Shown: positions 1 through 13,134 of the stretch, in pieces | Layout: every line of letters starts with the position of its first letter | Position numbering within the stretch: the stretch's first letter is position 1 | Translations under genes and position numbers: made by a program | The notes under the pieces: generated by a model | Told to the model about the DNA's origin: nothing | Seen by the model: only the letters and a program-made list of their open reading frames with translations | The model's database searches: none | Source of the DNA: SXOA01 sp046593355 | GTDB taxonomy: Bacteria; Planctomycetota; Planctomycetia; Pirellulales; Pirellulaceae | Length of the DNA: 64,000 nt | Direction of reading: 5' to 3' | Assembly (NCBI GenBank): GCA_046593355.1 | Contig: JBKJNY010000155.1 | Span: 62,001 to 126,000, forward strand

Positions 1-9
1 CGCACAGGC

Positions 10-15
10 TATAAT
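10..15 (+). promoter_or_regulatory. -10 box (TATAAT) for a leaderless mRNA
   Basis: A perfect TATAAT ends 6 nt before the ATG at 22, so transcription should start at or next to the start codon. The same box, spacing and flanking bases occur before the paralogue at 31096. The -35 region lies outside the window. Confidence 0.6.
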
Positions 16-21
16 CGCACC

Positions 22-1344
22 ATGGCCAGCCTCCCCAAGGATTCACCGCAAGCTTCTCTCCCGACTGCGGCCAAGTCCCGCCGCCGCTGGTATCAGTTCT
101 CTCTCCGCACCGCCCTGCTCCTGATGCTGCTCGCCAGCATCCTCTTCGCTGGCTTCGCCTGGCGGCGGAACCGGGCCGAGCGGCAGCGGAAGATTGTGGC
201 GGAATTGCGGGTACTTGGGGCGGATGTGGAGTATCGCTATTACTCGCTGACAAAGCGACATAGTTTTTACGTCACGGTTTTGCCGGGCGAGGAGATCTTA
301 CCTTGTGCATGGCTCCGCCGTTGGTTGGGGGACGACTTTGTTTACGACGTAAGTGCCATCCGGCTGCTTAAGCCGGTCCCGCTGGAGACAACACGTTCCG
401 CGATTGTGCTGATCAAGGAGTTCCCCGCGCTAAAAAACCTCTCGCTTGATGGTGACGCATTTTGTGCCGCGGACCTCAACGAGCTTCCATGCCTGGAAAC
501 CTTGGAAAAACTCAGCCTTCAATCGCAAAACGCCAAAAGCGCTGGAATTTACCGCAGCGGCCGGCTAACCGACGCTGACCTCGCTCCGCTTGCGCGAGCG
601 ACTCGCCTGCAAGGGCTCGGGCTTGGCTATCAGCCGATTGGCGATGCCGGGATGGCGCACCTGCGCAACTGCCGCGAGTTGCGAGGTCTTTGGCTCGATG
701 GAACGAATGTTGGAGATTTGGGACTCGAATTCCTCAGCGACAAGGTGGAGCTTAGTTATCTCGACGTCTCCCATACACTCATTACCGACGCCGGGCTGAA
801 ATCGCTCCGAAACAGTGAAAAGCTGACGGATTTATGGATCCGTGGCAACTCGATTCGAGGCCACGGGCTAGCCGACATCGGCCCCAAGCCAAAGCTGAGG
901 GTAGTCATCGCGGGATGGACACAATTCACGGATGACTCGCTGCGTCATTTGCAGCCGTTTGCAAACTTGGAGGTGCTGGACCTGACCAACACCAGAGTCA
1001 CCGGGTCCGGGATCGGAGCGCTGCGAGACCTCAACCGCCTGGAAGGGATTACTCTCTCCGATTGTCCCGTCACCGATCAGAGTCTGTCCGGAATTGAGAT
1101 TCCTGACGGCTGGCAGGTCATTCACCTGGGCGGTACGAGAATCAGCGATGCTGGGCTTCGCAGCCTCACGCTTCCCCGTAGTTTGACCGAGATTGCCCTC
1201 AACAATACTTCCGTTACCGACGCCTCCCTGGACGAGCTTCAACGATTGCCAAACTTGGCCAACGTGTATGTAAGCGGGACTCAGGTAACACCGGCGGGAA
1301 TCAAGCGGTTTCAAGCGAAACAACTGAAGTGCCAGGTCCAGTAG
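22..1344 (+). CDS. Membrane-anchored leucine-rich-repeat protein (paralogue 1)
   Basis: This 440-residue protein has a basic N-terminus and one hydrophobic segment at about residues 28-45, followed by RRNRAERQRK. That pattern predicts a single-pass protein with a short cytoplasmic tail. From about residue 135 to the end it carries about ten leucine-rich repeats of the bacterial type (L..L.L..T.vtD.GL..L). LRR folds bind proteins; the partner is unknown. A paralogue lies at 31096-32406 and is nearly identical through the membrane segment, diverging in the repeats. The ATG at 22 has no Shine-Dalgarno sequence. Instead TATAAT lies at 10-15, exactly 6 nt upstream, so a leaderless mRNA is inferred. 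The fold call is firm; the function is unknown. Confidence 0.8.
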   Translation: MASLPKDSPQASLPTAAKSRRRWYQFSLRTALLLMLLASILFAGFAWRRNRAERQRKIVAELRVLGADVEYRYYSLTKRHSFYVTVLPGEEILPCAWLRRWLGDDFVYDVSAIRLLKPVPLETTRSAIVLIKEFPALKNLSLDGDAFCAADLNELPCLETLEKLSLQSQNAKSAGIYRSGRLTDADLAPLARATRLQGLGLGYQPIGDAGMAHLRNCRELRGLWLDGTNVGDLGLEFLSDKVELSYLDVSHTLITDAGLKSLRNSEKLTDLWIRGNSIRGHGLADIGPKPKLRVVIAGWTQFTDDSLRHLQPFANLEVLDLTNTRVTGSGIGALRDLNRLEGITLSDCPVTDQSLSGIEIPDGWQVIHLGGTRISDAGLRSLTLPRSLTEIALNNTSVTDASLDELQRLPNLANVYVSGTQVTPAGIKRFQAKQLKCQVQ

Positions 1345-1416
1345 GCCTCGATCCGCAAAGTGGTGAGCACTGGGCATTCATTCAAAAACGCAAAACAACC
1401 GCCATAGAGTCAACCC

Positions 1417-1713
1417 ATGAACGACGAATACCAGCCTGAAATCCCTGACTACCAACGGGAAGAGATGGAGCGATTCCAAAAGATTGCCTGGGATTTCCGG
1501 CCGCAGGGGCGGGCCTGGGGACCGGAAGAGGTAAGTGCCAGACGCGACTTGGCACCAGAAAAAAGCGGCGAGTTCATCGAAGGAAAGTTGTATTGGAGCG
1601 ATGCGGAACGGCTCACGTTGATTGGCCTGCTTATTGAAAACGTCGGCGTGGATGCGGTTGTTCGCATGGGGGAGTCCAAGGTTTGGAAAGAAGCGGTAGC
1701 GAAACTGTCGTAG
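1417..1713 (+). CDS. Small acidic protein of unknown function
   Basis: This is a 98-residue protein without a signal peptide or membrane segment. It is rich in Glu, Asp, Arg and Trp. The N-terminal half is polar (YQREEMERFQ). The C-terminal half is compact and amphipathic (LIGLLIENVGVDAVVRMG). I do not recognise the family. It follows the LRR gene by 72 bp on the same strand. The coding call rests on a clean ATG-to-TAG frame and a typical soluble composition. The antisense frame is also open but has a less protein-like composition. Confidence 0.55.
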   Translation: MNDEYQPEIPDYQREEMERFQKIAWDFRPQGRAWGPEEVSARRDLAPEKSGEFIEGKLYWSDAERLTLIGLLIENVGVDAVVRMGESKVWKEAVAKLS

Positions 1714-1742
1714 CCAATCCCTTCTTCAACGAAGGCGGCTGA

Positions 1743-1831
1743 ACCACGAAGACTCGAAGACACTAAGAAATTCGCCGGCACGGGCAGGACTCCACTTCCT
1801 GCTCCCTTTCGTGTGTTGGTGTCTTCGTGGT
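1743..1831. repeat. Intergenic inverted repeat, ACCACGAAGAC type
   Basis: ACCACGAAGAC at 1743-1753 is answered by its exact complement at 1821-1831. The arms flank about 67 bp between the small unknown gene and the histidine kinase gene. Related CACGAAGAC motifs recur inside the element, which looks like a non-coding dispersed palindrome. Confidence 0.5.
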
Positions 1832-1875
1832 TTCCTGCTTCCGGTTCCCGCTCGACCCGTCGGCTTGAAAGGGGC

Positions 1876-1890
1876 TGGCTGGAAGCCTAC
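1876..1890 (-). repeat. GTAGGCTTCCAG-type REP, single copy
   Basis: Read on the minus strand this is GTAGGCTTCCAGCCA, with the AGGCT/AGCCT mini-palindrome seen at 16882, 49306 and 58180. It lies in the gap before the histidine kinase gene. This argues against starting that gene at 1813, because the longer frame would translate the repeat. Confidence 0.5.
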
Positions 1891-1998
1891 CCCGCCGGGC
1901 GATTCGCAAACCTGTCTGGCGATGGGTTAGAATGCCAGTCGATTGGTGGAGCGAATTCTTGCTCCTTATCGCGCGACGCGGGATGGGCTGAAGCAACT

Positions 1999-5670
<3,672 letters not shown>

Positions 5671-5801
5671 CGGAATGAGGTGGTTGGGTGGCACGCCCAG
5701 CGTCTCTCCATTTCATCTGTGGCGGTCCGGTCCCCTATTGCCTACAATAGAGTGTGCGGACCGATGGCCGCGAGGAAGCCCTCTTTGGAAGGACGGAAGT
5801 C

Positions 5802-7322
5802 ATGGCTCATGCACTCTCCAAGCTGATTTTTTGCGCCGTTGTGGCTGCGGCCATCGGGATTATCGGGCCGCTGGCGGCGATGGGGACGGCTTGTCCCTTC
5901 TGCTCGGCGACTGCCCAGACGTTTTCCGAAGAGATTGGGACCATGGATGTGGTGGTGATTGCCCGGCTGGTGGCTCTGCCTCCCAAGAAAGCGAAAGCGG
6001 AAGACGGTTTTGGTTCGGAAGTCCCCAAGGCCAAGTTCGAGATCGAGCGCATCATCAAAGGGGATCCGCTGGCCAAGCCCAAGGAAACCATTGAGACCCT
6101 GTACTTCGGCGATGCCAAGCTAGGGACCGCGTTTTTGGTGATGGGGATCGACCCGCCCAACGTGATGTGGTCGACGCCGCTGCCGCTGTCGGACAAGGCC
6201 CAGGAATATCTGGGCAAGATCATCAAGCTGCCGCGAGAAGGAGTCGAGCGGTTTACCTTCTTCCAGAATTTCCTGGAAGACGCCGATGAGATGTTGGCCC
6301 GCGACGCCTACGATGAATTCGCCAAGGCCTCCTACGACACGATCCGCACTCTCAAGGACCATATGGATCACGACAAGCTCGTCGGCTGGATCAAGGATTC
6401 CAACATCCCCGCCAGCCGCCGCCGCCTGTACCTGGTGATGCTCGGCATCTGCGGCAGTGAGCAGGATCTGCCGATGTTGGAAAAGTACATCCGGTCCGAG
6501 GACCGCAAGGAGAAGCAGGGGCTGGACGCGCTGATTGCCTGCTACATCACGCTCAAGAAGGACGCCGGTCTGCCGCTGATTGAAGAGTTGTTCCTGAAGA
6601 ACAAGAAGAGCGACTACGCGGATACCTACGCCGCCATCATGGCCTTGCGCTTCCACGCCAGCGAAGGAAAAGTGGTCGACAAGAAGCGGCTGCTGGAAGG
6701 CTTCCATTATATGCTGGAGCGGCCGGAACTCGCCGATCTGGTGATTCCCGACCTGGCCCGGTTCGAGGACTGGGCACCCATCGACAAACTATTCGACCTC
6801 TACAAGAAGGCGGACGAGAAGACGAGCTGGGTGCGCGTGCCAGTAGTGAATTACTTGCGAGTCTGCCCGTTACCCAAGGCGAAGGAGCTGCTCAAGGAGT
6901 GCGAGAAGATCGATCCGCAGGCGGTGAAGCGGGCTAACACGTTCTTCCCCGCCACGCCGGCCACCCAGCCGGTTGATCCGAACAAAGCCTCGCGGGTGAA
7001 TTTCCCGAAAAAGTTGCATGAAAAATCCGGCGGGCTGAACGATGCCCAGCCAGTAGCCTTCCAGGCCCCGATTCCGCAGCCGGACGAAGAATCGGCAATC
7101 AGCTCGGAGGAATCAGCTTCCGTGAAGCCCCGCCCGCTGCCGGCCCTGGACGCGGCCGAACTAGCCAGCATCAACAAAGGGGCTGCGCCGGCCAAGGCTT
7201 TGCGGCAAAACCCCCTGATGGTCCCGAACCTGTGGCAGCTCATCGGCGTACCAGTCGGTGCGGGGCTGGCGCTGCTCTTCGTGCAGTGGTCCATCCTGCG
7301 CGGCGGGGTTCGGAATAGATAG
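5802..7322 (+). CDS. Secreted or membrane-anchored protein of unknown function with an N-terminal CPFC motif
   Basis: This 506-residue protein starts with a signal-like segment (about residues 5-28) followed by ACPFCSA, a thioredoxin-like or metal-binding CxxC placed just after export. The middle (about 200-400) is helical with repeated charged segments, suggestive of HEAT/TPR-type packing. A Pro/Glu-rich linker leads to a C-terminal membrane segment (about 480-500) and a short RGGVRNR tail. The ATG at 5802 is preferred over the in-frame 5754 because it has a purine-rich GGAAGGACGGAAG site and lies about 50 nt after a TACAAT -10 box (5743-5748). It precedes the DUF3299 gene by 17 bp, so the two are probably co-transcribed. 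Function unknown. Confidence 0.7.
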   Translation: MAHALSKLIFCAVVAAAIGIIGPLAAMGTACPFCSATAQTFSEEIGTMDVVVIARLVALPPKKAKAEDGFGSEVPKAKFEIERIIKGDPLAKPKETIETLYFGDAKLGTAFLVMGIDPPNVMWSTPLPLSDKAQEYLGKIIKLPREGVERFTFFQNFLEDADEMLARDAYDEFAKASYDTIRTLKDHMDHDKLVGWIKDSNIPASRRRLYLVMLGICGSEQDLPMLEKYIRSEDRKEKQGLDALIACYITLKKDAGLPLIEELFLKNKKSDYADTYAAIMALRFHASEGKVVDKKRLLEGFHYMLERPELADLVIPDLARFEDWAPIDKLFDLYKKADEKTSWVRVPVVNYLRVCPLPKAKELLKECEKIDPQAVKRANTFFPATPATQPVDPNKASRVNFPKKLHEKSGGLNDAQPVAFQAPIPQPDEESAISSEESASVKPRPLPALDAAELASINKGAAPAKALRQNPLMVPNLWQLIGVPVGAGLALLFVQWSILRGGVRNR

Positions 7323-7339
7323 TGCGGAGGAGACCAGGA

Positions 7340-8056
7340 ATGAGCAGCACGCTGGATCAAATCAAGCCAACTCTGGAAATGCAGCCGGCGTTCAGCGAGG
7401 TGGCGCATTATCGCACCATCAGCCGTTCCGCGGTCATCGCGCTCCTTCTCTCCATCGTCTCGCTGTTGGCCTTTTTCGTCTCCTGGATGCTGGTTCTGCC
7501 GGTGGTGGCCTTGGTGCTGGGGTTGACGGCCCTCTCGACGATTCGCCGTTACCCGGAGGAATACACCGGCGCGGGGGCGGCCCTCGCCGCGGTCGGCATC
7601 TCCACCGGCGCCTTCCTACTGGCCGCCACCTGGCATGTGGTGGATTACGCCACCGAAGTTCCCGAAGGATATTCCCGCGTCAGCTTTTCCGAGCTGCAGC
7701 CGGACATGAAGGATCCCAGTTCGCTCATCCGGAACCGGGACGCGATCTTGCCCAAGCGAGCCGCGGAGTTGCACGGCAAGCCGGTCTTCATCAAGGGGTA
7801 CATGCATCCCGGCGTGGCGACGATGGGGAAAGTCGACCACTTTATCCTGGTGCCGGACATGGGGACCTGCTGCTTCGGCGGCCAACCGAAGGCGACCGAC
7901 ATGATTGAAGTAAAAATCAAGGCGGACGCCTCCCGCGTGAAATACTCCACTCGCACGGTCAAGCTGGCGGGCAAGTTCGTTCTGGCGGAACGATCCTCCG
8001 AGTTCGGGGAACTGCATTCCGTCGTCTATCATCTCGAAGCCGACGTGGCGAAATAA
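7340..8056 (+). CDS. DUF3299-like protein with N-terminal membrane helices
   Basis: This 238-residue protein has two hydrophobic helices (about residues 28-95) separated by a short RRYPEEY loop, as in DUF4190-type anchors. A soluble domain follows. Its segment VFIKGYMHPG, the FILVPDMGTCCFGGQP core and the later VKLAGKFVL match the DUF3299 pattern of periplasmic proteins, whose role is not established. GGAGACCAGGA precedes the ATG. It lies 17 bp downstream of the CPFC protein gene. The paired cysteines in both proteins suggest a shared extracytoplasmic redox or metal role; that is an inference. Confidence 0.7.
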   Translation: MSSTLDQIKPTLEMQPAFSEVAHYRTISRSAVIALLLSIVSLLAFFVSWMLVLPVVALVLGLTALSTIRRYPEEYTGAGAALAAVGISTGAFLLAATWHVVDYATEVPEGYSRVSFSELQPDMKDPSSLIRNRDAILPKRAAELHGKPVFIKGYMHPGVATMGKVDHFILVPDMGTCCFGGQPKATDMIEVKIKADASRVKYSTRTVKLAGKFVLAERSSEFGELHSVVYHLEADVAK

Positions 8057-8110
8057 GTAGTCCGCACACTCCGTGTGCGGACATGCCGGCACACGGAGTG
8101 TGCCGGCTAC
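8057..8110. repeat. GTAG-headed REP doublet (54 bp)
   Basis: The element begins GTAG directly after the TAA stop at 8054-8056 and ends CTAC at 8110. It holds two perfect hairpins: TCCGCACAC/GTGTGCGGA and GCCGGCACAC/GTGTGCCGGC. Two oppositely oriented REP units with GTAG on the outside form a BIME-like pair. The right half is almost identical to a repeat inside the coding sequence at 36720-36746. Confidence 0.75.
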
Positions 8111-8204
8111 TATGCAGCAATCGCCGCCCGTTTTCAGCCTTGGCCCAATTCTTGCTCCTGGGTATTCTTCACCCAGGCAATTGTCTTCTCGCAAGGAGGC
8201 GAAC

Positions 8205-9842
<1,638 letters not shown>

Positions 9843-9872
9843 TCGGGCGGGTGAGGTGGAAGAGTACTCAGT

Positions 9873-9893
9873 ACTGACAACTGACAACTGACA
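9873..9893. repeat. Heptamer tandem repeat (ACTGACA)x3
   Basis: Three perfect ACTGACA units lie between pckA and the converging amidohydrolase gene, next to its stop codon. The period of seven matches the other short tandem arrays in this window. Confidence 0.7.
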
Positions 9894-9898
9894 ACCAC

Positions 9899-11095
9899 TC
9901 ATAGTCCGAGCAGTTCGTAAGGATCTCCCTCGGTGTCGGGAATTGGCACCACGGCGAACGCCGCCAGCTTGCCGGGGGTCAGACTCCCCAGCCGATCAGC
10001 CAGGCCGAGTGCTTCCGCGCCGTAGAGCGTTCCCATTTTCAGGATTTCCTCGGGCGCGATGCTCGGGTGATTGCGGGCGATGTGCCGCAATTCGGACAGG
10101 ATGGAGAGGTCCGGGTTGCTGGCCCGCGAATCCGTTCCTATAGCAACTCGCACGCCGCTGGAGAGCATTTCCGCCAGCGGATAGTCGCCGTGCGGAAAAT
10201 AGGTGTGCGTCCGCGGGCAATAGACGACAGTCATTCTGTCCCGCCGCGCCGCGATGAACTCCATTTCATCCCGCACCAGAAAGTTTCCATGAATGACTAG
10301 CGCCTGGTGGGCAACCGCCAGCATCTCTAGATAGTCCAGCGGCCGGAGTCCCCGCGGCAGCGAACCCGGATGCCAAGCCCCCAGTTCCTTCAGCCGCTCC
10401 ACGAGCGGGCCGCTGTGGGAGCGAAGCAATTCCAGCTCTGCCGTCGATTCTGCCAGATGCATGGCAAGTGGAAACTGCTTTTCCGCTGAGAGCTGGCAGA
10501 CCCTTTGAAGCAAGTCCGGGTGAACCGTGTAAGGGGCGTGCGGAGACAGGCCGCGGCGGAAGGATGCTGGATTGCCCGCACTCACATGCTGCTTAGCCGA
10601 TGCAAGCAGCGGCTCCATCCGCTCGGGGGCCAAGCCCAGCAATTCCAGAAAAACGGTGCCGGTGATATCGTCATGGGATTGAAAGCAATCTTCCGGCCAC
10701 AGCGCGGTCGCAATTTCCCCAATCGCCACCACTCCAGCGTCTGCCGACTCGTTCAGTCCAGCGGTGGTGGCTCGCCGGGCGTAATCAACAAGGTCTCCCC
10801 CCGCAGCCGCCAGTTCTCGCCGGTACGCGACAACTTCCCCAATCCAGTCGGCAAACGGCATTCCCGCCCGGCCCAGCGGCTGCTCCAGCAAGCTGAACTC
10901 CAAGTGCGTGTGGGCGTTGACGAGACCCGGCAGTAGGGCGACGTTGCCCAGGTCGGTGACAGCTTCGCCGGTTTTGTATCCTTCCACGGCGGCAATGAGG
11001 CCATTGGCGACGCGAACGACGCCGTTCTGCAGCGGCGGGCCATCGACGGGAAAGACCCAGCGGGCGCGAAAGATTGCGGTTGTGGCGATCGGCAT
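9899..11095 (-). CDS. Amidohydrolase of the TRZ/ATZ (cytosine deaminase-like) family
   Basis: This 398-residue metal-dependent hydrolase has the family order LLPGLVNAHTHLEFS (HxH metal ligands), a middle HAPYTVHPDLL, a HLAES segment, and GTDSRASNPDLSILSELR carrying the late catalytic Asp. Relatives remove amino groups or chlorine from ring compounds such as guanine, methylthioadenosine, adenosylhomocysteine or aminofutalosine. The substrate cannot be read from the sequence. ATG 11095 is chosen because the longer frame overlaps the divergent epimerase gene. The start codons of the two divergent genes are only about 40 bp apart. Confidence 0.8.
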   Translation of the reverse strand: MPIATTAIFRARWVFPVDGPPLQNGVVRVANGLIAAVEGYKTGEAVTDLGNVALLPGLVNAHTHLEFSLLEQPLGRAGMPFADWIGEVVAYRRELAAAGGDLVDYARRATTAGLNESADAGVVAIGEIATALWPEDCFQSHDDITGTVFLELLGLAPERMEPLLASAKQHVSAGNPASFRRGLSPHAPYTVHPDLLQRVCQLSAEKQFPLAMHLAESTAELELLRSHSGPLVERLKELGAWHPGSLPRGLRPLDYLEMLAVAHQALVIHGNFLVRDEMEFIAARRDRMTVVYCPRTHTYFPHGDYPLAEMLSSGVRVAIGTDSRASNPDLSILSELRHIARNHPSIAPEEILKMGTLYGAEALGLADRLGSLTPGKLAAFAVVPIPDTEGDPYELLGL

Positions 11096-11125
11096 AGGAG
11101 GCCCATTGGAAAGGCGACTATAGGG

Positions 11126-11131
11126 TATATT
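11126..11131 (+). promoter_or_regulatory. -10 box (TATATT) for a leaderless mRNA
   Basis: TATATT ends 6 nt before the ATG at 11138, and TATTAT overlaps it at 11128-11133. No Shine-Dalgarno sequence separates the box from the start codon. The geometry matches the boxes before 22, 24008 and 31096. Confidence 0.5.
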
Positions 11132-11137
11132 ATCGCA

Positions 11138-12106
11138 ATGCTCAAACGTATTCTCGTCACCGGCGGCGCGGGGTTCCTCGGCTCTCATCTTTGCGAACGG
11201 CTGGTGGAGCAAGGGCACGATGTCATCTGCCTGGATAATTTCTTCACCAGCCAAAAGACGAACGTCGCCCATTTGCTCGACAAGCCGAATTTCGAGCTGG
11301 TCCGGCATGACATCACCACCCCGATTTGGCTGGAGGTGGACGAAATCTACAACCTCGCCTGCCCAGCCGCCCCCGGCCATTACCAGTACAACCCGATCAA
11401 GACGATGAAGACGTCAGTCTTGGGGGCGATCAACGTGCTGGGGATGGCGAAGCGCTGCAAGGCCAAGGTGCTGCAAGCCAGCACCAGCGAAGTCTATGGC
11501 GACCCCGAGGTCCACCCTCAGCCGGAGAGTTACCGCGGCAGCGTGAACCCCTTGGGGCCGCGGGCCTGTTACGACGAAGGAAAGCGGGCGGCCGAGACGC
11601 TGTTCATGGACTACCACCGCTCCAACCGGGTCAACATCCGCATCGTCCGTATCTTCAACACCTACGGCCCGCGAATGCATCCCTACGACGGCCGCGTAGT
11701 CTCCAACTTCATCCGCCAGGCCCTGCAAGGGGCCGACATCACGCTCTTTGGCGACGGCCAACAGACCCGCTCGTTCTGCTACCGGGAAGACCTGATTGAA
11801 GGCATCATCCGGATGATGAACGCCCCGGACGAGTTTATCGGCCCCTGCAACCTCGGCAACCCCGGCGAATTCACCGTCCGCCAGCTTGCCGAGCAGGTCA
11901 TTCAGCTCACCGGCTCCAAATCAAAAATTGTCCAAGAGCCGCTGCCGCCGGACGATCCCACGCGCCGGCGGCCCGACATCACCCTCGCCAAAACCAGACT
12001 CGGCTGGGAACCGCAGGTGCCGCTCCAGGAGGGTCTCGCCAAGACCATCGCCTGGTTCCGCTCGATCAACCTGGCCCACTACCGGCCGCCGACCCCGAAT
12101 TTCTAG
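11138..12106 (+). CDS. UDP-glucuronate decarboxylase (NAD-dependent epimerase/dehydratase)
   Basis: This 322-residue SDR enzyme has the NAD-binding GGAGFLGSH at residues 9-17 and the catalytic Tyr145-x3-Lys149 in CYDEGKR. It also carries the subgroup signatures NLACPAAPGHYQYNPI, TSEVYGDP and NTYGPRMHPYDGRVVSNFI. These are typical of UDP-xylose synthase, which converts UDP-glucuronate to UDP-xylose and CO2 for surface polysaccharides. The closely related dTDP-glucose 4,6-dehydratases lack this combination. It is divergent from the amidohydrolase and has no obvious co-transcribed partner. Confidence 0.9.
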   Translation: MLKRILVTGGAGFLGSHLCERLVEQGHDVICLDNFFTSQKTNVAHLLDKPNFELVRHDITTPIWLEVDEIYNLACPAAPGHYQYNPIKTMKTSVLGAINVLGMAKRCKAKVLQASTSEVYGDPEVHPQPESYRGSVNPLGPRACYDEGKRAAETLFMDYHRSNRVNIRIVRIFNTYGPRMHPYDGRVVSNFIRQALQGADITLFGDGQQTRSFCYREDLIEGIIRMMNAPDEFIGPCNLGNPGEFTVRQLAEQVIQLTGSKSKIVQEPLPPDDPTRRRPDITLAKTRLGWEPQVPLQEGLAKTIAWFRSINLAHYRPPTPNF

Positions 12107-12120
12107 CAAGCACAACGCCA

Positions 12121-12211
12121 TTGAGCCGTCGGGCTTGCCCCGACGGTCTTCGCTTGCCACGATTTGCAGGTAGACCTACGGGGTAAACCTACGGGGCAAG
12201 CCCGTAGGCTC
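12121..12211. repeat. Inverted pair of GAGCC-headed hairpins
   Basis: CCGTCGGG/CCCGACGG (12126-12146) and CCTACGGG/CCCGTAGG (12188-12208) share the loop CTTGC and its complement. They are related units in inverse orientation, filling the gap between the decarboxylase gene and csrA. They could also end transcription from both sides. Confidence 0.6.
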
Positions 12212-12223
12212 ATTAAACCTGAA

Positions 12224-12418
12224 CTACCCCGCTTCTTTCAGCGACTTCGTCTCGGCGGGAACCCTCTCGCGCGGCTGGAGCTCGTCGCGGAGGACGATGA
12301 CGTCGGGGGGGGCTTCGATGCCGATTCGAACGCGGTCGCCGGAGACCCGGACGACGGTGACAATGATGTTGTTGCCGAGGCGGATGCGTTCAGATTCTTT
12401 GCGGGATAGGACAAGCAT
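12224..12418 (-). CDS. csrA: Carbon storage regulator CsrA
   Basis: This 64-residue protein starts MLVLSRKESERIRLGNNI and continues VRVSGDRVRIGIEAP, the full CsrA/RsmA signature. CsrA is a small dimeric RNA-binding protein that controls translation by covering GGA motifs in mRNA leaders. The conserved N-terminal Leu4 and the VRIGIEAP strand are present. A CGGAGAA site precedes the ATG. The gene stands alone between the UDP-sugar gene and an unknown gene. Confidence 0.95.
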   Translation of the reverse strand: MLVLSRKESERIRLGNNIIVTVVRVSGDRVRIGIEAPPDVIVLRDELQPRERVPAETKSLKEAG

Positions 12419-12554
12419 GGCGGATTCTCCGGGAAAAATTATGATGTTCTGTCTATGAATGGTGTTTTGTACAGAAATGGTCGAATTGTCAATGCCGGTT
12501 TTGCCGGCTGGGCGAATTTTTTGTTCAGTACCGGCTGCGACGGCCGGAAGGGTC

Positions 12555-12878
12555 TCACGCCACCGCGATCAGGCCGGCATCATCCAAACTGGCATGTTCC
12601 AGTCGGGGGGCCGCTTCCAACTGCGTTTTGGCGGTCCGCTGGCCGGAAGAGCCATAAAACAGGATGGTGTTCCGCTCGGTCTCCCAGATGGCCGTCAGCT
12701 TAACGCTGCGTGGGCCATACAGGCAGAAATAGATGCCGCACGCCTTCTTGCCGCGGACCAGAATCCGCTCGGTAATGTCGAAAGCGCCGCGTTCCAGCTC
12801 ATTTTGTTCGCACAGGGTGTAATGGACGTAATTTCGAAGATCGTTCAAGTTTTGAATTTGCAGGGAATCAGCCGACAT
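12555..12878 (-). CDS. Conserved-looking protein of unknown function (107 aa)
   Basis: This soluble 107-residue protein has no signal peptide. Its N-terminal half is helical (LNDLRNYVHYTLCEQNELE). The central segment is strand-rich (ACGIYFCLYGPRSVKLTAIWE) and precedes NTILFYGSSGQR. The composition is clearly protein-like. I do not recognise the family, though the mix resembles small planctomycete proteins next to housekeeping genes. It lies about 136 bp upstream of csrA on the same strand, possibly sharing its promoter region. Confidence 0.6.
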   Translation of the reverse strand: MSADSLQIQNLNDLRNYVHYTLCEQNELERGAFDITERILVRGKKACGIYFCLYGPRSVKLTAIWETERNTILFYGSSGQRTAKTQLEAAPRLEHASLDDAGLIAVA

Positions 12879-13075
12879 TTCCTAGCAAGCTCCGTAGAAG
12901 AGGGTTTGGGGATGACAAAGACTGCGGGGCGGGAAGAATGGGCAGTCTGGGGTGAGTGTCAGCAAGAGTAACTATCGGCTAGCACTGCCGACTTGTCTGA
13001 GCACGAAGAGTGCGAAGATGAAGAAGAGCTTGCGGCGCTATGACGAGTATGACGGAGGGGGGAATGACGAAGCTC

Positions 13076-13134
13076 GAATGACGAATGACGAATGAGACGG
13101 AACCAAGTTCCAACAATTCGTCATTCGTCATTCG
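13076..13134. repeat. Inverted heptamer arrays (GAATGAC and ATTCGTC)
   Basis: (GAATGAC) about 2.9 units at 13076-13095 is followed by the complementary (ATTCGTC) about 2.7 units at 13116-13134. The arms can fold into a hairpin with a loop of about 20 nt, just after the stop of the DUF4105 lipoprotein gene. Confidence 0.65.

Noticed and set aside
1813..1998. N-terminal extension of the histidine kinase by 62 residues
   Set aside because: The extension translates palindromic and REP-like intergenic DNA. ATG 1999 leads straight into the membrane domain.
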